Below, one piece after another: positions 1 through 9,593 of a DNA stretch of 55,469 bases. Each line of letters opens with the position of its first letter. Position 1 is the first letter of the stretch. The notes below the pieces were generated by a model that saw nothing but the letters and a program-made list of their open reading frames with translations, ran no database searches and had not been told where the DNA came from. Origin of the DNA: Dehalococcoidia bacterium (GTDB lineage Bacteria > Chloroflexota > Dehalococcoidia > Dehalococcoidales > Fen-1064); the NCBI GenBank assembly GCA_011170375.1, contig DUEV01000015.1:1-55469 (forward strand), in the 5' to 3' direction. A program made the translations under genes and the position numbers.

Positions 1-113
1 CGGCTCATCTTATCAATAATCATCATCGCCAGGTGCCGTCCGAAGTACCCGACGAACCCGGCAGCAAGAGCTACACCAATCCATATCAGAACATCTACCG
101 CTGTATTACCCAT
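1..113 (-). CDS. N-terminus of a small membrane protein (cut by window edge)
   Basis: The first 37 codons of a leftward gene are visible, starting at ATG 113. A GAGGG ribosome-binding site lies about 9 bases upstream. The peptide is hydrophobic (DVLIWIGVALAAGFVGYF) and then becomes basic, which fits one N-terminal membrane helix with a positively charged C-terminal side. It begins 35 bases after the mfd stop on the same strand, so it may be cotranscribed with mfd. I do not recognise the family, and the rest lies outside the window. Confidence 0.5.
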   Translation of the reverse strand, partial: MGNTAVDVLIWIGVALAAGFVGYFGRHLAMMIIDKMS

Positions 114-148
114 GACATACTTACCCTCATTGTCTCCCCAGCATTATA

Positions 149-3100
149 TCATCCAGCCCGCTTCAATACATCCACCAGCACGTCACGCCACTCCCTGCCC
201 AGCCTTCTCCGGTTGAGGCCAAGCTGGTTATGGCCCACCCGAACGCCGTCACGCAGTACCGGCTGGAGCTTCTGCCTGTCAAAGCACAGCCCCTCCACCA
301 GTCGCAGCACTATCTCCCTGTGCTCGGTGGTGACGGACTCAACATATGCCCGCGCCGCCAGTAATTTAACCCTGGCCGCATAGAGCAGGTTTTCTGCCTC
401 CGGCGGCAGCGGCCCGAACCTGTCCTTGAAGTCGGCCACCATGTTATCGACCTGCTCCGGACTGTCCAGCCTGACCATATCCTGATAGAGGTCGAGCCGG
501 GTGAGGAGGTCGGGCACGTACTCTTCAGGGATAAAAGCGGGGAGGGGTAAATCTATCGTCGGTGAGGGCAAATTCGATGGCACCAGTTCGGGTTCGGGGA
601 TACCGGCCTGCTTTGCCTTGAGCTTCTCGACAGCCGATGACAGTAGCTGTGTATACAAATGAAAGCCAACGGCGGTGATGTGGCCACTCTGCCTAGTACC
701 GAGCAATGTTCCCGCACCCCTTATCTCCAGATCCCTCATAGCGATACCGAAACCGGCTCCGAGCTCGGTGGCCTCGTAAATCGTGCGCAGGCGCTTCTCC
801 GCCACCAGGCTCAGGTTCTGACCTTTATCAAAGAGGAAGTAGGCATAGGCCATCCTGGCACCGCGCCCCACCCGACCTCGAAGCTGGTAGAGCTGGGTCA
901 GGCCGAACTTATCGGCGCGGTTAACAATCAGGGTATTGACGTTGGGCATGTCCAGCCCCGACTCGATAATGGTGGTGCAGAGGAGAATATCGCTCTTGCC
1001 GTTTATGAAGTCGGTGGTCACCTGCTCAAGCTCGTGCTCCGGCATCTGGCCGTGGGCAATGGCTATCCTGGCCTCGGGTACGACCTCCTCCAGCTTGCTG
1101 GCAATAATGGGGATAGACTGGACACGGTTATGTACAAAGAACACCTGGCCGTTGCGCTCCAGCTCCCGTAATACCGCCTCGCGGACAAGACGCTCATCAT
1201 ACTCGGCCACGTAGGTCTTGATGGGCAGGCGCTCCTCAGGTGGGGTCTCCATCGTGCTCATATCCCTCACGCCGGTCAGGGCCATGTGGAGCGTCCGGGG
1301 GATGGGGGTGGCACTCAGGGTAAGCACGTCAACCTCCTGCCGCATCTGCTTCAGGTACTCCTTATGGGCAACGCCGAAGCGCTGTTCCTCGTCAATAATT
1401 AATAGCCCCAGGTCCTTGAACTGGATGTCCTTCTGGATAAGGCGGTGTGTCCCGATGCAGATATCCACCCGCCCACTGGCCAGCCCGTCGACAATAACAT
1501 CTTGTTCCTTAGGAGAACGAAACCGGCTCAGCACCTCGACCACCACCGGGAAGGCCTCAAGACGCTCCTTAAAGGTGGAGTAGTGCTGCTGCGCGAGCAC
1601 GGTCGTCGGCACCAGCACTGCCACCTGCTTGCCGTCGAGCACCGCCTTAAAGGCAGCCCTGAGGGCTACCTCGGTCTTGCCGTAGCCGACATCCCCGCAC
1701 ACGAGCCTATCCATCGGCTTACCCTGCTCCATATCACCCTTGACGTGCTTCTGCACCTCCACCTGGTCCGGCGTCTCCACATAAGGGAAGGACGCTTCAA
1801 GCTCTCTCTGCCAGAGTAAGTCCGGCGAGAAAGCATAGCCGGGCACGACATCCCGGGCAGCATAGAGGGACAGAAGCTCCTCAGCCATCTCCTCTACCGA
1901 CTCCTTGACCTTTTGCTTCGTCCGTGTCCACTCCTGTGTGCCAAGTCGACTCAGCACCGGCGCCTGGTCTCCCCGGCCGCCGATATAGCGGGCAACCCGG
2001 TCAATCTGATCAGAAGGGACGTAGAGGCGGTCGCCGGCAGCATACCGCAACACCAGGAACTCTTTCTCACCGTGCTCCGTCTTCATCATCCGAAAGCCAG
2101 CAAAGCCGGCGATACCGTGCTCGATGTGCACCACGTAATCACCCGGTTTTATGTCAATTGCAAGCCTCTGACGGGGTACGGGTCGCCTCTTTAGCAACCG
2201 CTGCTGCTTGATAAAACCAAAAATTTCGCTGTCAGTAAGCAAAACGGCGCTGTCGCTCATCACCCACCCTCCGGCGAGAAGGCCCTGGGCCAGAATCAAT
2301 GAGCCCGGCGGGGGGGGTTGCCCGACCTTAGTGAGGGGTGGGGCGATAATGTCCTCTTCCTCGAGCAGCTCCGAGAGCCGACTGGCCTGATGACTGACCA
2401 GTACAACACGCTGCTTCTGGGCCAGCATCTGCTTGACCCGGTCAATAAAGGCCGGTAGCTGTCCGGCATAGCTCGGCGCCGGAGCAAAGTCCAGTCGATG
2501 CTGTTCTTCATCATCAGGAGCACCCCAGGCAGTAATAACCAGGCTCTGTCGGTCTTCCACCCCTCCCCTCAACTCCTCCCAGGTAAAGTGTGGTCTCGAG
2601 AAATTAGAGGGCAGCTCTCCACGCTCAAGTTTTCCGATACGCAACTCTTCCGATTTATCATTAAAGTCAGCCACCGCCAGCTCGATACTCCGCGGCTCGT
2701 CGAGCACCAGGAGGGCATTATCAGGCAGGTAGTCCAGCAGGCTGTCCCGGTTAAACAACGGGGCATAGAACTGGAAATTGACCGGCCGCTGTTTTCCCAT
2801 AAGCATCGCCAGGTCTCGCTCGTATTGCTCCCTGACCTCTCCACTGCAACTGGTCAGGTCAATGCTACCCAGCAAAGTTTTCAGTTCCGACTGACTACTC
2901 AGCCATGGTCTCAGAATCTCTGTCGCTGGGCCAACGGTGATTGAAGGCACATTTTCCTGGGAGCGTTGACTGGCAGGGTCGAAGAGGCGGATACTTTCGA
3001 TGGTATTACCGAAGAACTCGAGCCTGGCAGGCAGGTCAGCGGTCGGTGGGTAGATATCAACAATACCACCACGGCGACCTGCCGTACCCGGTACATCGAC

Positions 3101-3646
3101 GATACTCTCTACCCAATAGCCCATCGATTGCCACCTTTCCAGCAGTTTGATTGGTTCCACCTCCATCCCCACCTTTACGGTGCGGAAACCACCAGCGAAA
3201 TCATCTCGCGAGGGTGTTTTCTGGATAAAGGCCGGTGCCGAAACAACTACCAGCGGCGGCTGAACAGTAGTGTCTTCATCTGTCGGGCCAACCAGAGATG
3301 AAAGCACCTGCAGCCTCTCCTGCTCCGACGGTGTGTCCGAGGTGACACGCTCGTAAGGCAGAGCATCTGGTTCAGGGAAGAGCCTGACCTCTTCCGAGCC
3401 ACACCAGACCATAAGCTGGTCATATAGCTTCCGGGCATTCTCCGGCTGTGCTGTCAACACCACCAGCGGGCGGTGCAGCTTACGATACAGGGCAGCAATA
3501 AGAAACGGCTTGGCAGCTTCGAGTACCGTCACCCCACTGCTTCTGTCCGCCCGCCCTAGCTCCTCGATGAGTCGTTGATAAGCAGGCAAATCATCAATCA
3601 TCTGCAATAACTGGCTCAGGTCAAGAATATCCACCTTACTCACCAC
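149..3646 (-). CDS. mfd: Transcription-repair coupling factor Mfd
   Basis: Mfd is an ATP-dependent DNA translocase that removes stalled RNA polymerase from lesions and recruits the UvrABC excision machinery. The 1165-residue length is normal. The N-terminal third is the UvrB-like module. It is followed by the RNA polymerase-interaction segment (GDYVVHIEHGIAGF) and the SF2 translocase with Walker A GYGKT (Lys657), the DEEQ box (Asp752) and TATPIPRTL. The C-terminal TRCF domain is present. The start is GTG 3646; an upstream ATG is out of frame. An 8 bp perfect hairpin lies just upstream in the leader. Identification is secure from motif order and length. Confidence 0.97.
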   Translation of the reverse strand: MVSKVDILDLSQLLQMIDDLPAYQRLIEELGRADRSSGVTVLEAAKPFLIAALYRKLHRPLVVLTAQPENARKLYDQLMVWCGSEEVRLFPEPDALPYERVTSDTPSEQERLQVLSSLVGPTDEDTTVQPPLVVVSAPAFIQKTPSRDDFAGGFRTVKVGMEVEPIKLLERWQSMGYWVESIVDVPGTAGRRGGIVDIYPPTADLPARLEFFGNTIESIRLFDPASQRSQENVPSITVGPATEILRPWLSSQSELKTLLGSIDLTSCSGEVREQYERDLAMLMGKQRPVNFQFYAPLFNRDSLLDYLPDNALLVLDEPRSIELAVADFNDKSEELRIGKLERGELPSNFSRPHFTWEELRGGVEDRQSLVITAWGAPDDEEQHRLDFAPAPSYAGQLPAFIDRVKQMLAQKQRVVLVSHQASRLSELLEEEDIIAPPLTKVGQPPPPGSLILAQGLLAGGWVMSDSAVLLTDSEIFGFIKQQRLLKRRPVPRQRLAIDIKPGDYVVHIEHGIAGFAGFRMMKTEHGEKEFLVLRYAAGDRLYVPSDQIDRVARYIGGRGDQAPVLSRLGTQEWTRTKQKVKESVEEMAEELLSLYAARDVVPGYAFSPDLLWQRELEASFPYVETPDQVEVQKHVKGDMEQGKPMDRLVCGDVGYGKTEVALRAAFKAVLDGKQVAVLVPTTVLAQQHYSTFKERLEAFPVVVEVLSRFRSPKEQDVIVDGLASGRVDICIGTHRLIQKDIQFKDLGLLIIDEEQRFGVAHKEYLKQMRQEVDVLTLSATPIPRTLHMALTGVRDMSTMETPPEERLPIKTYVAEYDERLVREAVLRELERNGQVFFVHNRVQSIPIIASKLEEVVPEARIAIAHGQMPEHELEQVTTDFINGKSDILLCTTIIESGLDMPNVNTLIVNRADKFGLTQLYQLRGRVGRGARMAYAYFLFDKGQNLSLVAEKRLRTIYEATELGAGFGIAMRDLEIRGAGTLLGTRQSGHITAVGFHLYTQLLSSAVEKLKAKQAGIPEPELVPSNLPSPTIDLPLPAFIPEEYVPDLLTRLDLYQDMVRLDSPEQVDNMVADFKDRFGPLPPEAENLLYAARVKLLAARAYVESVTTEHREIVLRLVEGLCFDRQKLQPVLRDGVRVGHNQLGLNRRRLGREWRDVLVDVLKRAG

Positions 3647-3654
3647 ATGCCTTT

Positions 3655-3680
3655 AGGGCTAGCCGGTACGGACTAGCCCT
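3655..3680. promoter_or_regulatory. Inverted repeat in the mfd leader
   Basis: AGGGCTAG and CTAGCCCT form a perfect 8 bp stem around a 10-base loop, ending 8 bases before the mfd GTG. The AAAGG that could serve as ribosome-binding site sits directly after the stem on the mRNA side. It could be an operator or a leader hairpin. No function is demonstrated by sequence alone. Confidence 0.35.
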
Positions 3681-3793
3681 TGATATAGAGATTTTAACAT
3701 GGCAGGTAGCCAGCAGCAACCAGGTCTTGTTTTTTCAACTCGCCCTCTGTTTGGTGATGGAGGTCCCTTCCCCCTTGTCCCCCCACCCTTCAC

Positions 3794-3870
3794 GTCATTG
3801 CGAGGAATGCAGCGACGAAGCAATCCCTAACGGCAACTGTATGAGATTGCTTCGCTTCGCTCGCAATGAC
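3794..3870. repeat. GTCATTGCGAGG-type palindromic repeat
   Basis: A 77 bp imperfect palindrome begins GTCATTGCGAGGAATGCAGC and ends with the complementary CGCTTCGCTCGCAATGAC. It sits in the 260 bp gap between mfd and the MFS gene, which are both leftward. Repeats of this type (GTCATTGCGAGG...GCAATGAC with an internal GAAGCAATC core) are widely dispersed in intergenic DNA of many bacteria. Only one copy was seen in this window. The flanking GGTCCCTTCCCCCTTGTCC resembles one arm of the double-hairpin element found elsewhere here. Confidence 0.7.
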
Positions 3871-3906
3871 ATGCCAACGGAGGGGAGAAAAGCGGGGCTG
3901 GTACAG

Positions 3907-5088
3907 CTAATCCCCTCTTTTCGGGAGTAATGTCACCGCCAGTCCCAGCGCCAGCACCATTACTGTCGGCGAAAGCATTAGGCCGACCTGCACTCCCAGC
4001 AATTCCCCAGTCCAGCCCATCACCGGGGCACCGATAGCCACCCCGGCGGTGAGCAGGGCATGGAAAATACCGGTGGCAACACCACGCTCCTCGGGTCGGC
4101 TGTGGTCGGCGACCAGCGCCGAGATTGAAGGGAAAATTAGTCCGTAGGCCAGCCCATAAAGCACCATTATTGCTGCTAGCAACGGGAATCCCTCCGGCAT
4201 GGGCAGTATCACCAGGGAAGCAATGCCGAGACTGAGACCAGTGATTGTTGGCAACAACCGTCCTCTCCTATCGGACAACGCTCCGCTGGGGAACTGGACT
4301 ATAATAAACACCACAGAAAAAACGGTCAGCAGCATTCCCACGTGAAAGGCGTCCATCCCCAGGTCACTTACGTATTTCGGTAATAGAGTAACCACCCCCC
4401 CGAAGCTAAAGTATTGGGCGAATATCGAACCGTAAGCGACTACCAGCCCTTTCCTTTTCATCAGGGCCTTCACTGCCTTAAGGCTCCCACTGGATATCAC
4501 CCCGGGTACCTGAGCTTTTACTCTTGCCGCAGGCAGCCAGAAACTCATACCAGCGCCAACCACCAGCATTACCGCCCCGAAGAAGAACAGCCAGTCATGG
4601 CCCAGTCGCGAGTATAATACCCCGCTAATCCCAAACCCGACCAGGTTAGCGGCTGCGATGGATATACCATAGATACCCATCGCCCTACCCTCTCGCTCTG
4701 CGGCCGAATAGCTGGTAATCGCCGACATCGTGGTAGGACCGACCACCGCCCCCGTGAGACCATGAAATGACCTCACCAGCGCCAGGTGCAACGGCAATCG
4801 GCAAAGCGAATAGAAGCACATCGCCAGGGCATCACCCAGCAGGCCGAGGATCAGGAGAAGCTTATGGCCCATCCGATCAATCAAGCGTCCAAAGAATACA
4901 TTGGCCGGCGTATTTATTATCGAGTAGAGACCAATAATAAGCCCCGTAATCCCGACACCCGCACCAAGCTCCTCCGCATAGAGGGCCATTATCGGGACGA
5001 GCAGGGTGGTATCGAGGAAGCCGGTAAATGTAACGGCGGAAAGTATGGGCAATACCCGGCGGGGCCGGGACTGCTCAGTCGTATCCAT
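3907..5088 (-). CDS. Major facilitator superfamily transporter (DHA1-like)
   Basis: The 393-residue protein has about twelve hydrophobic segments and the MFS loop motif between helices 2 and 3 (FFGRLIDRMGHK), repeated in weaker form in the second half (GALSDRRGR). This is typical of proton-driven drug/H+ antiporters of the DHA1 (TetA/Bmr-like) group in the cytoplasmic membrane. The substrate cannot be deduced. It starts at ATG 5088 and is divergent from proB with about 90 bases between the starts. It ends with TAG. No regulator gene is adjacent. Confidence 0.85.
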   Translation of the reverse strand: MDTTEQSRPRRVLPILSAVTFTGFLDTTLLVPIMALYAEELGAGVGITGLIIGLYSIINTPANVFFGRLIDRMGHKLLLILGLLGDALAMCFYSLCRLPLHLALVRSFHGLTGAVVGPTTMSAITSYSAAEREGRAMGIYGISIAAANLVGFGISGVLYSRLGHDWLFFFGAVMLVVGAGMSFWLPAARVKAQVPGVISSGSLKAVKALMKRKGLVVAYGSIFAQYFSFGGVVTLLPKYVSDLGMDAFHVGMLLTVFSVVFIIVQFPSGALSDRRGRLLPTITGLSLGIASLVILPMPEGFPLLAAIMVLYGLAYGLIFPSISALVADHSRPEERGVATGIFHALLTAGVAIGAPVMGWTGELLGVQVGLMLSPTVMVLALGLAVTLLPKRGD

Positions 5089-5179
5089 TGCACTCCAATG
5101 GTAGCAAGAATACTTTTCATATTCAAACCTACACTATCCGTTATGTTATAATGAGACAACTTCGTGGAGGTTACCGACT

Positions 5180-6322
5180 GTGTCCAAGAAAAAGAGAGCC
5201 GACCTATCCTACCGGCGAATCGTGGCCAAATTCGGTACCGGCCTCATTACCGGCGGTACCAATCACCTTGACCAGGCGGTAATGGCCGGACTGGTAGACC
5301 AGATAGCGCGGCTTCACCAGCAGGGTATTGAGATATTGGTCGTCTCTTCGGGGGCCGTAGCCGCCGGACGTGAGAAGCTGGGCCTGACCAGAAAGATACG
5401 GGGTATCCCCTTCCGGCAGGTCATGGCCTCGGCGGGGCAGAGTCGGCTGATGAATGTCTACGAGCAGCTATTCGGTGAGCACGGTATCCACGTGGCCCAG
5501 GCACTACTGACCAAAAATGACCTTGCCGACCGCGCCGGCTACCTGAACACCCGCAACACCCTGCTGGCCCTTTTGGAACTCGGGGTCGTCCCGATTGTCA
5601 ACGAAAACGACGTCGTCGCTGTCGATGAGATACAGGAGGCCAGGGCCAGGTTCGGCGATAACGATAACCTCTCGGCCATGGTGGCCAACCTGGTTGATGC
5701 CGACCTCCTCCTGCTGCTGGGGGATATCGGCGGACTGTACACCGCCAACTCCCGCCGGCACAAAGATACGCGTCTTATCCCGCGGGTCGACCGGATTAAC
5801 CGGGAGATTGAGAAGCTGGCAAGAGGTACGGCCAACGAGTCCGGCACCGGCGGCATGGTTACCAAGATTCAGGCTGCTAAGCTGGCGACCGCCTCAGGAG
5901 TCACCATGGTAATCGCCGACGGCCGGGAGCCGGATATCATTGTGCGGCTGGCCGCCGGAGAGTCCATCGGTACCCGCTTTGTACCGACAACGAGCAAGCT
6001 GGAGAGCCGCCAGCGCTGGATGCTGAGCGGGCTTTCCACCCGGGGAAAGCTGGTAGTGGATGCCGGGGCGGCCAATGCCCTGAGAAAGCAGAACCGCAGC
6101 CTGCTCGCCGCCGGCATTGAGAAGGCCGAAGGCCGTTTTCGGCGGGGTGACATCGTCGAAATCCATGACATTGAGGGTGTCCGCATCGGCTGCGGCATCA
6201 CCAACTACGATTCGTCTGATATAGAAATCCTTAAAGGGGCACATTCCGGCAAGATTGCCGAACTGCTCGGCCACGACTACGGCTCCGAGATAGTACATCG
6301 GAATAACCTGGTGGTTTTATAA
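5180..6322 (+). CDS. proB: Glutamate 5-kinase
   Basis: Catalyses the first step of proline synthesis, ATP-dependent phosphorylation of L-glutamate to gamma-glutamyl phosphate. The N-terminal amino acid kinase domain shows [20 protein letters not shown], the NENDVV and FGDNDNLSA substrate loops and [12 protein letters not shown]. Residues after about 285 form a PUA domain, so this is the long ProB form (380 residues). The start is GTG 5180, chosen for the GTGGAGG site 9 bases upstream. A TATAAT at 5147-5152 is a likely -10 element. The product feeds ProA, encoded 1.2 kb downstream on the same strand. Confidence 0.96.
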   Translation: MSKKKRADLSYRRIVAKFGTGLITGGTNHLDQAVMAGLVDQIARLHQQGIEILVVSSGAVAAGREKLGLTRKIRGIPFRQVMASAGQSRLMNVYEQLFGEHGIHVAQALLTKNDLADRAGYLNTRNTLLALLELGVVPIVNENDVVAVDEIQEARARFGDNDNLSAMVANLVDADLLLLLGDIGGLYTANSRRHKDTRLIPRVDRINREIEKLARGTANESGTGGMVTKIQAAKLATASGVTMVIADGREPDIIVRLAAGESIGTRFVPTTSKLESRQRWMLSGLSTRGKLVVDAGAANALRKQNRSLLAAGIEKAEGRFRRGDIVEIHDIEGVRIGCGITNYDSSDIEILKGAHSGKIAELLGHDYGSEIVHRNNLVVL

Positions 6323-6347
6323 AAATGATCCATTCTCTCTCACATTG

Positions 6348-6436
6348 TGGGGAGTCAAAGAGGGGCGAAGCCCCTCTTATATAACATCTTTCCCCTTCCC
6401 CTTCGATAAGGGGGAAGGGGACCAAGGGGATAGGGT
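6348..6436. repeat. Double-hairpin dispersed element, copy 1
   Basis: GGGGAGTCAA leads into a perfect 9 bp stem (AAGAGGGGC, GAA loop, GCCCCTCTT). A second stem, CCCCTTCCCC / GGGGAAGGGG, follows and then GGGGATAGGG. The same order occurs in reverse complement at 48558-48633 and 55182-55262. It fills the proB-mscS gap and could act as a terminator for proB, although no clean T-run follows the first stem. Confidence 0.75.
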
Positions 6437-6559
6437 TACCACAAGCAACCATAGATAATTGAAAGAAAACCCCGCTGCTCTTATAATAGAATTCTTTCAC
6501 TAAACTCTAAATGGAGTGGCGGGGCTTAATGTTAATAATGTCGAAGGAGGGTAAGTATA

Positions 6560-7420
6560 ATGGAATGGACTGATGTCACAGACTGGCTGCTGGATCCTGG
6601 AATACGTATTCTTATCATATTAATTATTGGGGGCGTACTCTGGTTCATCCTGAGGCGGATACTGAGGCCAATTGTAAGCCGTACCATGGTCAGGACCAAG
6701 GGAGAAAGCCGCCGAGGAATCGAGAAGCAGACAGATACCCTTACCGGCGTTTTCACCGGCGTAGCTCGTATCGGCGTTCTGATAATCGTGTTGCTGCTAA
6801 TATTGACTGAGTTCGATGTTAACATAGGCCCGATACTAGCCGGGTTTGGTATCGCGGGTGTCGCTGTTGGCTTCGGCGCGCAGTACCTGATAAGAGACCT
6901 CATCGCCGGCGTCTTCGTTATAATGGAAAACCAGTACCGTGTCGGTGACGTCGCCAAAGTGGCCGACATCACCGCTTTAGTAGAAGACATCACTCTACGG
7001 AAGACGGTACTGCGTGATTTGGATGGCGTTGTTCATCATGTCCCCAATGGGGAAATCAGGACCGCCAGCAATTTTACCAGGCACTTCTCCCGGGTGAATA
7101 TCGATTTTCCGGTAGCTTATGGCACCAATCTAGACCACGCCATCGAAGTGATGAATCGCGTCGGTATGGAACTTGCCGAGGACGAAGACTGGAAGAGTCG
7201 GATAGTAACACCCCCTCAGGTATTGCGAGTGAATAACCTGGGAGACTCAGGGATAGATATTAAAATGCTGGGTGATGTTAAGCCCAGCGAGCAGTGGGCA
7301 GTAATGGGAGAGTTGAGACTCCGTATGAAGAAGGCTTTCGACAGCGAGGGCATCGAGATACCGTGGCCGCATACCAAGGTCTATTTCGGCAACTCCCCAG
7401 ACAACCCCGATGCTTCTTAG
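6560..7420 (+). CDS. MscS-family small-conductance mechanosensitive channel
   Basis: A 286-residue inner-membrane channel that releases solutes on hypo-osmotic shock. It has an N-terminal hydrophobic helix (about 15-35), a second near 70-90 and the pore-lining TM3 near 95-125, rich in Gly and Ala (GFGIAGVAVGFGAQYLIRD). The MscS beta domain follows (VGDVAKV, VEDITLRKTVLRD, VPNGEI), then a mixed C-terminal domain ending PHTKVYFG. ATG 6560 is preceded by GGAGGG. It lies between proB and proA, both needed to make the compatible solute proline, which fits a shared osmotic role. Confidence 0.93.
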   Translation: MEWTDVTDWLLDPGIRILIILIIGGVLWFILRRILRPIVSRTMVRTKGESRRGIEKQTDTLTGVFTGVARIGVLIIVLLLILTEFDVNIGPILAGFGIAGVAVGFGAQYLIRDLIAGVFVIMENQYRVGDVAKVADITALVEDITLRKTVLRDLDGVVHHVPNGEIRTASNFTRHFSRVNIDFPVAYGTNLDHAIEVMNRVGMELAEDEDWKSRIVTPPQVLRVNNLGDSGIDIKMLGDVKPSEQWAVMGELRLRMKKAFDSEGIEIPWPHTKVYFGNSPDNPDAS

Positions 7421-7515
7421 AACAGCCGCATTATCCGGTGGTTTTAGGGGGAGGGGTTACCTCAAAAATAAGATATAATGGGAAAACAGTATCTTCACAA
7501 TTTGAGGAGTGACTA

Positions 7516-8790
7516 ATGGATAGAGCAATCGAAGAGCTGCGGGCAAAAGGCAGAGCTGCCAAGGAGGCCTCGCGGCGTCTGGCCTACCTCTCTACCGAGG
7601 TGAAGAACCAGGCGCTACACAATATTGCCGATGACCTGATGGCAAAGAAAAACGAGATAATCGCCGCCAACCAGAAAGACTGCCAGGAGGCCAAGGCATC
7701 CGGCATGGATGTCGCCATGCTCGACCGACTCATGCTAAACGAAGGTCGGCTGGAGAGCATCGCCAGTGACGTGCGGACGGTGGCGGCACTCCCCGACCCG
7801 GTGGGTGAGGTATTTGACATGCGTACCCTACCCAATGGTCTACTCCTTGGCCGGAAAAGGACTCCCCTCGGCGTCATCGGCACCATGTACGAAAGTCGGC
7901 CCAACGTCACCATTGATATCTCTGTTCTCTGCCTGAAGTCAGGTAATGCTGTCGTCCTCCGGGGTGGCCGGGAGGCCATCAACTCGAATCTCACCCTGGC
8001 CAGGCTGGTGCAGGCCGCTATTGCCCGTGCCGGAATGCCCGAAGGAGCGGTGCAGTTCGTTGATAATACCGACCGCAACCTCGTCAGCCACCTGCTCAAG
8101 ATGAGCGACTACATTGACCTGTTTATCCCCCGTGGTGGTGCCGATCTGATTACCTTTGTCAGAGAAAATGCTGCCATGCCTGTTATCGGCGCCGGTGCCA
8201 GCGTCTGCCATACCTATGTAGACTGGAACGCTGACATAGATAAAGCAGTAGCTATAGCCTTCAATGCCAAGGTGCAACGCCCTTCGGTATGCAATGCCCT
8301 CGATACCATGCTGATTCACGCTGATATTGCCGAGAGCTGCCTGCCCCGGATAGCAGCCGAGTGGGCCAAGGCAGGAGTAGAGATGCACTGTGATGAACGG
8401 GCATTGGCTATCCTCAAAGCAGACTCTTCCCTTAAGGTGAAAACGGCTACGGAAGAGGACTGGGGCCAGGAGTTCCTGGCACTGATAGCGGCAGTAAAGG
8501 TGGTAGACTCCCTGGATGAAGCCCTGGAGCACATTGAGCGCTACGGTTCAGGAGCCGATGAAGCTATTGTCACCGAGGACTATAGTGCCGCCATGCGCTT
8601 CCTTAATGAGGTGGATGCCGGCTGCGTCTACGTAAATGCCAGCACACGTTTCACCGACGGGGGGCAATTCGGGCTGGGGGCCGAGGTCGCCATCAGCACC
8701 CAGAAGATGCACGCTCGTGGCCCGCTGGGCTTGACGGAACTGACAAGCTACAAGTGGATTGTCTTCGGAGACGGGCACGTCCGACCCTGA
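7516..8790 (+). CDS. proA: Gamma-glutamyl phosphate reductase
   Basis: NADPH-dependent reduction of gamma-glutamyl phosphate to glutamate-5-semialdehyde, the second step of proline synthesis. Length (424) is typical. The aldehyde-dehydrogenase-fold signatures are present: YESRPNVTID, NAVVLRGGREA, LFIPRGGADLI, the catalytic cysteine Cys259 in RPSVCNALDT, and a C-terminal FGLGAEVAISTQK with LTSYKW. ATG 7516 has a GAGGAG site. A TATAAT lies at 7474-7479, so proA may have its own promoter. It converges with rph, with only 10 bases between the genes. Confidence 0.97.
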   Translation: MDRAIEELRAKGRAAKEASRRLAYLSTEVKNQALHNIADDLMAKKNEIIAANQKDCQEAKASGMDVAMLDRLMLNEGRLESIASDVRTVAALPDPVGEVFDMRTLPNGLLLGRKRTPLGVIGTMYESRPNVTIDISVLCLKSGNAVVLRGGREAINSNLTLARLVQAAIARAGMPEGAVQFVDNTDRNLVSHLLKMSDYIDLFIPRGGADLITFVRENAAMPVIGAGASVCHTYVDWNADIDKAVAIAFNAKVQRPSVCNALDTMLIHADIAESCLPRIAAEWAKAGVEMHCDERALAILKADSSLKVKTATEEDWGQEFLALIAAVKVVDSLDEALEHIERYGSGADEAIVTEDYSAAMRFLNEVDAGCVYVNASTRFTDGGQFGLGAEVAISTQKMHARGPLGLTELTSYKWIVFGDGHVRP

Positions 8791-8800
8791 GGTCTACTTG

Positions 8801-9529
8801 TTATCGCCGCGAGGCATCCAAGACTTCCTGCTGTGTCTGAAACAACTCCTTGATGCCCTTATCTGCCAGTTCCAGCAGGAAATCCATCGTCTCTCTAGTG
8901 AACGGTCGGCCCTCGGCAGTGCCCTGGACCTCGACAAACTCACCCCGGCTGGTCATCACCACGTTGAAATCGAGCTCAGCGCTGGAGTCCTCATCATAAC
9001 ACAGGTCCAGAAGACGCCGACCATGCGCCACACCAACACTGACAGCAGCCACGGCACAATCAAGCGGAAGCGAGGATATCACCCCCATGTTGGCCGCGGT
9101 CTCCAGTGCCTGGTGCAGGGCAATATAGCCACCTGTCACAGCGGCCGTCCTGGTACCACCATCAGCCTGAATCACATCGCAGTCCAGTATCAGGGTCCGC
9201 TCTCCTAGCGCCGCCATGTCAACCACCGCCCGCATCGAGCGTCCGATAAACCGCTGAATCTCTTGGCTCCGTCCGGCTACGTGACCTACAGACGAGTCAC
9301 GGACAGAGCGGGTAAGCGTTGCCCGCGGCAGCATGGAGTATTCGGCGGTGACCCAGCCGGTACCCGAACCCTTGAGAAATGCTGGCACCCTATCCTCGAT
9401 ACTAACGGAACAGAGCACCCGGGTTTTTCCCAGCTCTATCAGCGCCGAGCCTTCGGCAAAGCTCTGGTAGCCGGGTGTAATACGTATTGGTCGTAACTCA
9501 TCATAGGCACGACCATCGGCTCTTTTCAC
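8801..9529 (-). CDS. rph: Ribonuclease PH
   Basis: A phosphate-dependent 3'-5' exoribonuclease that trims tRNA precursors; it works as a hexamer. The 242-residue protein carries the family start RADGRAYDELRPI, GRSQEIQRFIGRSMRAV and the phosphate-binding region DCDVIQADGGTRTAAVTGG, with a C-terminal FVEVQGTAEG. The start is GTG 9529 with a purine-rich AAGGGAAGGG upstream. It is convergent with proA. The gene downstream of its promoter side is the zincin-like protease gene on the same strand, 64 bases away. Confidence 0.96.
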   Translation of the reverse strand: MKRADGRAYDELRPIRITPGYQSFAEGSALIELGKTRVLCSVSIEDRVPAFLKGSGTGWVTAEYSMLPRATLTRSVRDSSVGHVAGRSQEIQRFIGRSMRAVVDMAALGERTLILDCDVIQADGGTRTAAVTGGYIALHQALETAANMGVISSLPLDCAVAAVSVGVAHGRRLLDLCYDEDSSAELDFNVVMTSRGEFVEVQGTAEGRPFTRETMDFLLELADKGIKELFQTQQEVLDASRR

Positions 9530-9593
9530 ACAACCCTTCCCTTCTCGGTATCAATCCTTGCCAAAGTATAACATCGACAGGTGGTGCTGGCAA

